This document shows, piece by piece, positions 5,861 through 9,522 of a stretch of DNA of 9,522 nt (position 1 is its first letter; each line of letters begins with the position of its first letter). The stretch is taken from the NCBI GenBank assembly GCA_025464795.1, contig JAODNB010000178.1, positions 1 through 9,522 of the forward strand. Reading direction: 5' to 3'. The notes under the pieces are model-generated. The model ran no database searches, was not told the origin of the DNA, and saw only the letters and a list, made by a program, of their open reading frames with translations. The stretch is from Frankiales bacterium (GTDB lineage: Bacteria; Actinomycetota; Actinomycetes; Mycobacteriales; SCTD01). The position numbers and the translations under genes are program-made.

Positions 5861-7141
5861 TCAGTCTGTCAGCCTCGAACGCAGCCGCCGCCGCACCGCC
5901 GCCGGGAAGGCGTCGAGCACCAGGTTGCGCTCGAGCCGCACCTGCCGGCGGGTGCGGATCAGCATGACGACCCCCACCGCCCAGAAGGCGTACTGGACGG
6001 ACATCGCGACCCGGAAGTCGTCGAGGGAGGGCGTCGTCGACAGGGCGCTCAAGACCAGCCCGATAGCGGCGATCGTCAGCAGGGACGCGACGAAGCCACC
6101 GACGTTCACGATGCCCGTAGCGCTGCCGATGCGCCCGGGAGGGTTCTCGGTGCGCGCGTAGTCGAAGCCGACCATCGACCCGGGCCCGTTGGTCGCGAGC
6201 ACGACCACGAGCAGCACGAGCACGGGCAGCGGGGCGCGACCGGGCCAGGCAAGGACGAGGGTCCACGCCGCGGCGGTCGACGCCACGATCGTGAGCGTCG
6301 GGATCGACCGGCGCAGCGGCCACCGCCCCACCAGGTGACCCAGGACGGGCGCCACCCCGATGCCCACGACCACCAGCGCGGACAGCAGGAGCCCGGCCTC
6401 GGTCGGCGTGCGGCCCTCTCCCACCACCAGGAACGGGTAGCCCCACAGCAGCGCGAACACGGTCCCCGAGAACTGCGTCACGAAGTGCGTCCAGAGCCCG
6501 AGCCGGGTACCCGGTTCCCGCCAGGCGCCCGCGAGCTGCGACCGCACGTGGGGCAGGTGGAGCGGAAGGTGCTCGACAGCCGTACCGGGCGGGCTGTCGC
6601 GAAGTGCCATGAGGCACACCGCACCCACCAGGGTGCCGAGGGCCGCCGCCGACACGAAGGCGTTCGACCACCCGGCAGAGCGCAGGAAGTAGACCAGCGG
6701 GTAGGCGGCAGCGACCTGTCCCAGCTGGCCGAGCAGCCCGGTCAGCTGCGCGAGCAGGGGCACCCGGCGAGGGGGGAACCAGAAGCCCACGAGGCGCAGC
6801 ACGGAGGTGAAGGTCATCGCGTCGCCGGCCCCCACCAGGACCCGCGCGAGCACCGCACCGGTGACGGAGTCCGCCTGAGCCAGGAGCAGCTGTCCGGCGG
6901 CCATGAAGACCGCTCCGGTGACGATCAGCCGCTTCGAGCCGAAGCGGTCGAGCAGGACGCCCACCGGCACCTGCAGCGCTGCGTAGACGGCGAGCTGGAG
7001 CACGCCGAACAGTCCCAGCTGGGCGGCCGTCGCCCCGAAGCGGTGCTGGGCGGCCACGCCGCTGACCCCGAGGGAGGCGCGGTCGAAGACCGCCACCACG
7101 TAGGCGCTCAGCGCGATGCCCCACACTCCCCAGGCCCGCAT
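5861..7141 (-). CDS. Major facilitator superfamily transporter within the F420 operon
   Basis: The 426-residue protein is very hydrophobic, with about 12 probable membrane segments. The loop between the second and third segments carries GVLLDRFGSKR (residues 61-71), the classic MFS motif A. A second conserved region near residues 330-370 has the GSMVGFDYAR and GSATGIVNVGGFVASL sequences. FDRASLGVSG after the first segment and the overall pattern suggest the organic anion/GlpT-UhpC or nitrate-transporter-like branches, but I cannot assign a substrate. The ATG at 7141 was chosen because it opens directly into the first membrane segment, and GGGAG lies about 9 bases upstream. It is the first gene of the operon, 5 bases ahead of fbiA, and is divergent from fbiC across 51 bases. 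A role in moving an F420 precursor, F420 itself or a related metabolite is possible from context only; a passenger gene is also possible. Confidence 0.85.
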   Translation of the reverse strand: MRAWGVWGIALSAYVVAVFDRASLGVSGVAAQHRFGATAAQLGLFGVLQLAVYAALQVPVGVLLDRFGSKRLIVTGAVFMAAGQLLLAQADSVTGAVLARVLVGAGDAMTFTSVLRLVGFWFPPRRVPLLAQLTGLLGQLGQVAAAYPLVYFLRSAGWSNAFVSAAALGTLVGAVCLMALRDSPPGTAVEHLPLHLPHVRSQLAGAWREPGTRLGLWTHFVTQFSGTVFALLWGYPFLVVGEGRTPTEAGLLLSALVVVGIGVAPVLGHLVGRWPLRRSIPTLTIVASTAAAWTLVLAWPGRAPLPVLVLLVVVLATNGPGSMVGFDYARTENPPGRIGSATGIVNVGGFVASLLTIAAIGLVLSALSTTPSLDDFRVAMSVQYAFWAVGVVMLIRTRRQVRLERNLVLDAFPAAVRRRLRSRLTD

Positions 7142-7180
7142 GACCGCAGTCTCCCAGCACGGTTCGCGGCGCCGGCCACG

Positions 7181-7186
7181 TAGGGT
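7181..7186 (+). promoter_or_regulatory. Candidate -10 element of fbiC, placed for a leaderless transcript
   Basis: TAGGGT fits the actinobacterial TAnnnT pattern and ends 6 bases before the A of the fbiC ATG at 7193. Transcription would then begin on the start codon. No Shine-Dalgarno is present in the bases before the ATG (CGGGGC directly adjoins it). No strong -35 element is seen in the expected place (near 7158-7163). Confidence 0.5.
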
Positions 7187-7192
7187 CGGGGC

Positions 7193-9522
7193 ATGGAAGC
7201 CGTGCCAGGCATGCGCAGGGCTCTGGCGCGCGCCCGTGACGGCAAGGTGCTGGACCTGGACGAGGCGACCATCCTGCTGGCCGCCCGCGACGAGGACCTC
7301 GACCTGCTGTGCGCCGCGGCCGCTCGCGTCCGCGACCAGGGACTGGAGACCGCCGGTCGACCTGGGACGGTCACCTACAGCCGGAAGGTCTTCATCCCCC
7401 TCACGCGGCTGTGCCGCGACCGCTGCCACTACTGCACCTTCGCCACCAGCCCCGCCAAGGTCCCTGCGCCGTACCTGTCGATGGAGGAGGTCCTGCAGAT
7501 CGCGCGAGACGGCGCGGCGCTGGGATGCAAGGAGGCGCTGTTCACCCTCGGAGACCGTCCGGAGGAGCGCTGGCCCGCAGCGCGAGAATGGCTCGACGAG
7601 GCGGGCTACGACGACACGCTGGCCTACGTGCGGGCCTGCGCGGTCGCGGTGCTCGAGGAGACCGGGCTGCTGCCCCACCTCAACCCGGGGGTCATGTCCT
7701 GGGCGGAGCTGCAGCGGCTCAAGCCCGTCGCGCCGAGCATGGGCATGATGCTCGAGACGACCGCGGACGTGCCCGCCCACAAGGGCTCACCGGACAAGGT
7801 GCCAGCCGTTCGCCTGCAGACCCTGGAGGACGCCGGGCGGCATGCGATCCCTTTCACCACAGGTCTTCTCGTCGGTATCGGGGAGTCGCTGAGGGACCGT
7901 GCGGAGACGATCTTCGCGATCCGCGCAGCGCACAAGCGACACGGCCACGTGCAGGAGGTGATCGTCCAGAACTTCCGCGCGAAGCCCGACACGGCGATGC
8001 GCCACATCGATGATGCCGGGTTGCCCGAGTTCCTCGCGACCATCGCGGTGACGCGGTTGCTGCTGGGTCCGCGGATGCGGGTCCAGGCCCCGCCGAACCT
8101 CGTCGACCTAGTCGAGACCGCCGCCCTGCTGAGGGCGGGCGTCGACGACTGGGGAGGGGTCTCCCCGCTCACCCCGGACCACGTCAACCCCGAGCGGCCC
8201 TGGCCGCACCTGGACGACCTGGCGCGGGCCAGCAGCGACAACGGCTTCGTGCTGACCGAGCGGCTGACGGCGCATCCGCCGTACCTGCAGGAGCCGTGGC
8301 TCGACCCGCGCTTGAGCCGGCACGTGGAGGCCCTGCGCAACGACGCGGGGCTCGCGAACGACGTGATCCCGAAGGGCCTGCCCTGGCAGGAACCCGACGG
8401 CGGCCTGCAGTCCCTCGGACGCACCGACCTGCACGCGACGGTCGACACGGCGGGGCGGAGCAGCGACCGCCGCAGCGACTTCGACGACGTGTACGGGGAC
8501 TGGGACGCTGTGAAGGCCTCCGTCGCTGCCCCACGTCGGATGGACACCGACGTCCGGGCTGCGATGGCCAAGCCCGCCGGGACGCTGAACGAGAAGGACG
8601 CTCTCTCACTGCTGACCGCGCAGGGCGACGACCTGGAGGCCGTGGTCCGGTGGGCCGATGACGTCCGCCGGGACACCGTCGGCAACGAGGTCACCTACGT
8701 CGTGAACCGGAACGTCAACTTCACGAACGTCTGCTACACCGGCTGCCGCTTCTGCGCGTTCGCCCAGAGACGCACCGACGCAGACGCGTACTCGCTGTCG
8801 CTGGAGGAGGTCCAGCAGCGGGCGGCCGAGGCGTGGGACGTCGGGGCGACCGAGATCTGCATGCAGGGGGGCATCGACCCTCAGCTGGCTGGGACGGCGT
8901 ACCTCGACCTGGCCCGCGCCATCAAGAAAGGCGCTCCCGAGATCCACCTCCACGCCTACTCGCCGATGGAGGTGGTCAACGGCGCCGCCCGCATGCAGGT
9001 GAGCATCCGGGAGTTCCTCCAGGAGGCCAAGGCGGCGGGCGTCGACAGCCTGCCGGGGACCGCAGCGGAGATCCTCGACGACGACGTCCGTTGGGTCCTC
9101 ACCAAGGGCAAGCTCCCGACCTCGCAGTGGATCGAGGTGGTCCAGACCGCGCACTCGGTCGGGTTGCCGACCACGAGCACGATGATGTACGGCCACGTCG
9201 ACGAGCCTCGGCACTGGGCCGGCCACCTCACCCTGCTCAAGCGCCTGCAGCAGGAGTCGGGCGGGTTCACCGAGTTCGTCCCGCTGCCCTTCGTCCACAA
9301 CAACGCGCCTCTGTACCTGGCCGGTATCGCTCGTCCCGGGCCCACGGTCCGGGACAACCGGGCGGTGCACGCGGTTGCCCGCCTGGTCCTGCACGGCGCG
9401 ATCGACCACATCCAGTCCTCGTGGGTGAAGCTGGGCGTGGAGCAGTGCCACGCGGTGCTGCAGGGCGGCGTCGACGACCTCGGGGGGACGCTGATGGAGG
9501 AGACCATCAGCCGGATGGCCGG
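7193..9522 (+). CDS. fbiC: Fo synthase FbiC, fused CofG-CofH radical SAM protein (3' end outside window)
   Basis: The frame is open from the ATG at 7193 to the window end, giving 776 residues. FbiC makes the deazaflavin Fo from 5-amino-6-ribitylamino-uracil and tyrosine using two radical SAM domains. The first (CofG half) has CRDRCHYC with Cys74, Cys78 and Cys81 for its 4Fe-4S cluster. The second (CofH half) has CYTGCRFC with Cys514, Cys518 and Cys521. Other blocks typical of FbiC are NPGVMSWAEL, QNFRAKPDTAM, CMQGGIDPQL, PGTAAEILDDDVRWVLTKGK, TSTMMYGHVDEPRHW, FTEFVPLPFVH and GGTLMEETISRMAG. The last lies shortly before the C-terminus of known FbiC proteins, so only some tens of residues are missing. 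The start is supported by the TAGGGT element 6 bases upstream; an internal ATG at 7211 is a less likely alternative. Both halves are intact, with all six cluster cysteines. It is divergent from the transporter-fbiA-fbiB operon, which supplies the next steps. Confidence 0.96.
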   Translation, partial: MEAVPGMRRALARARDGKVLDLDEATILLAARDEDLDLLCAAAARVRDQGLETAGRPGTVTYSRKVFIPLTRLCRDRCHYCTFATSPAKVPAPYLSMEEVLQIARDGAALGCKEALFTLGDRPEERWPAAREWLDEAGYDDTLAYVRACAVAVLEETGLLPHLNPGVMSWAELQRLKPVAPSMGMMLETTADVPAHKGSPDKVPAVRLQTLEDAGRHAIPFTTGLLVGIGESLRDRAETIFAIRAAHKRHGHVQEVIVQNFRAKPDTAMRHIDDAGLPEFLATIAVTRLLLGPRMRVQAPPNLVDLVETAALLRAGVDDWGGVSPLTPDHVNPERPWPHLDDLARASSDNGFVLTERLTAHPPYLQEPWLDPRLSRHVEALRNDAGLANDVIPKGLPWQEPDGGLQSLGRTDLHATVDTAGRSSDRRSDFDDVYGDWDAVKASVAAPRRMDTDVRAAMAKPAGTLNEKDALSLLTAQGDDLEAVVRWADDVRRDTVGNEVTYVVNRNVNFTNVCYTGCRFCAFAQRRTDADAYSLSLEEVQQRAAEAWDVGATEICMQGGIDPQLAGTAYLDLARAIKKGAPEIHLHAYSPMEVVNGAARMQVSIREFLQEAKAAGVDSLPGTAAEILDDDVRWVLTKGKLPTSQWIEVVQTAHSVGLPTTSTMMYGHVDEPRHWAGHLTLLKRLQQESGGFTEFVPLPFVHNNAPLYLAGIARPGPTVRDNRAVHAVARLVLHGAIDHIQSSWVKLGVEQCHAVLQGGVDDLGGTLMEETISRMA

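Noticed and set aside
5856..7160. Upstream extension of the fbiA frame through the transporter gene
   Set aside because: The extension is Arg/Ala/Gly-rich low-complexity sequence in another frame of the transporter gene. The CofD-family homology begins at the ATG at 5855.
5331..7183. Long plus-strand open frames at 5331-6161 and 6335-7183
   Set aside because: They are antisense to fbiA and the transporter, are rich in Arg, Gly, His and Gln in the manner of G+C-rich antisense frames, and contain no recognisable domain.
7142..7780. Upstream extension of the transporter frame, antisense to fbiC
   Set aside because: The extension is hydrophilic, lacks membrane segments and lies opposite the conserved CofG domain of fbiC. 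The transporter begins naturally at 7141.
7624..9507. Long minus-strand open frames opposite fbiC (7624-8694 and 8606-9451)
   Set aside because: fbiC is continuous and highly conserved on the plus strand here. These frames are shadows of its codon bias.

Overview
This 9.5 kb window is high-GC DNA with strong third-position G+C bias, GTG starts, 8-base gene overlaps and at least one probable leaderless promoter. Together with a fused FbiB and a fused FbiC (both actinobacterial forms of F420 biosynthesis enzymes), this points to an F420-producing actinobacterium. The genus cannot be fixed from the sequence alone.

Layout from left to right. (1) Bases 1-369 hold the 3' end of a plus-strand HNH endonuclease gene of the DUF222/13E12 type, followed by a strong hairpin at 402-442 and about 420 bases with no convincing gene. 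(2) A minus-strand operon, read right to left, carries scoA (2710-1967), scoB (1974-1336) and a deazaflavin (F420)-dependent nitroreductase-family gene (1307-861). It ends in an 11-bp hairpin that straddles the last stop codon. (3) Divergent from scoA is a plus-strand AlkA-like DNA glycosylase gene (2750-3652). The two genes share a 39-base region in which two -10-like elements overlap. (4) Convergent with the glycosylase, only 3 bases away, is a second minus-strand operon: an MFS transporter (7141-5861), fbiA (5855-4929) and fbiB (4936-3656). (5) Divergent from the transporter is fbiC (7193 to beyond the window end), with a TAGGGT element placed so that transcription would start on the ATG.

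How the genes fit together. FbiC makes the deazaflavin chromophore Fo from a pyrimidine intermediate and tyrosine. FbiA joins Fo to the activated three-carbon unit made by FbiD, which is not in the window. FbiB reduces the dehydro intermediate and adds the glutamate tail. Three of the four dedicated F420 genes are therefore here, around one short divergent promoter region. The Ddn-like protein is a plausible user of the cofactor. ScoA and ScoB form a family I CoA-transferase for ketone-body or 3-oxoacid metabolism. The MFS transporter sits 5 bases upstream of fbiA and is the least explained member.

I see no CRISPR array, phage, insertion sequence, tRNA or rRNA, and no clear new multi-gene system. 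The observations most worth following are the transporter embedded in the F420 operon, the compact overlapping promoters, the probable leaderless fbiC start, and the hairpin overlapping the end of the ddn-like gene.
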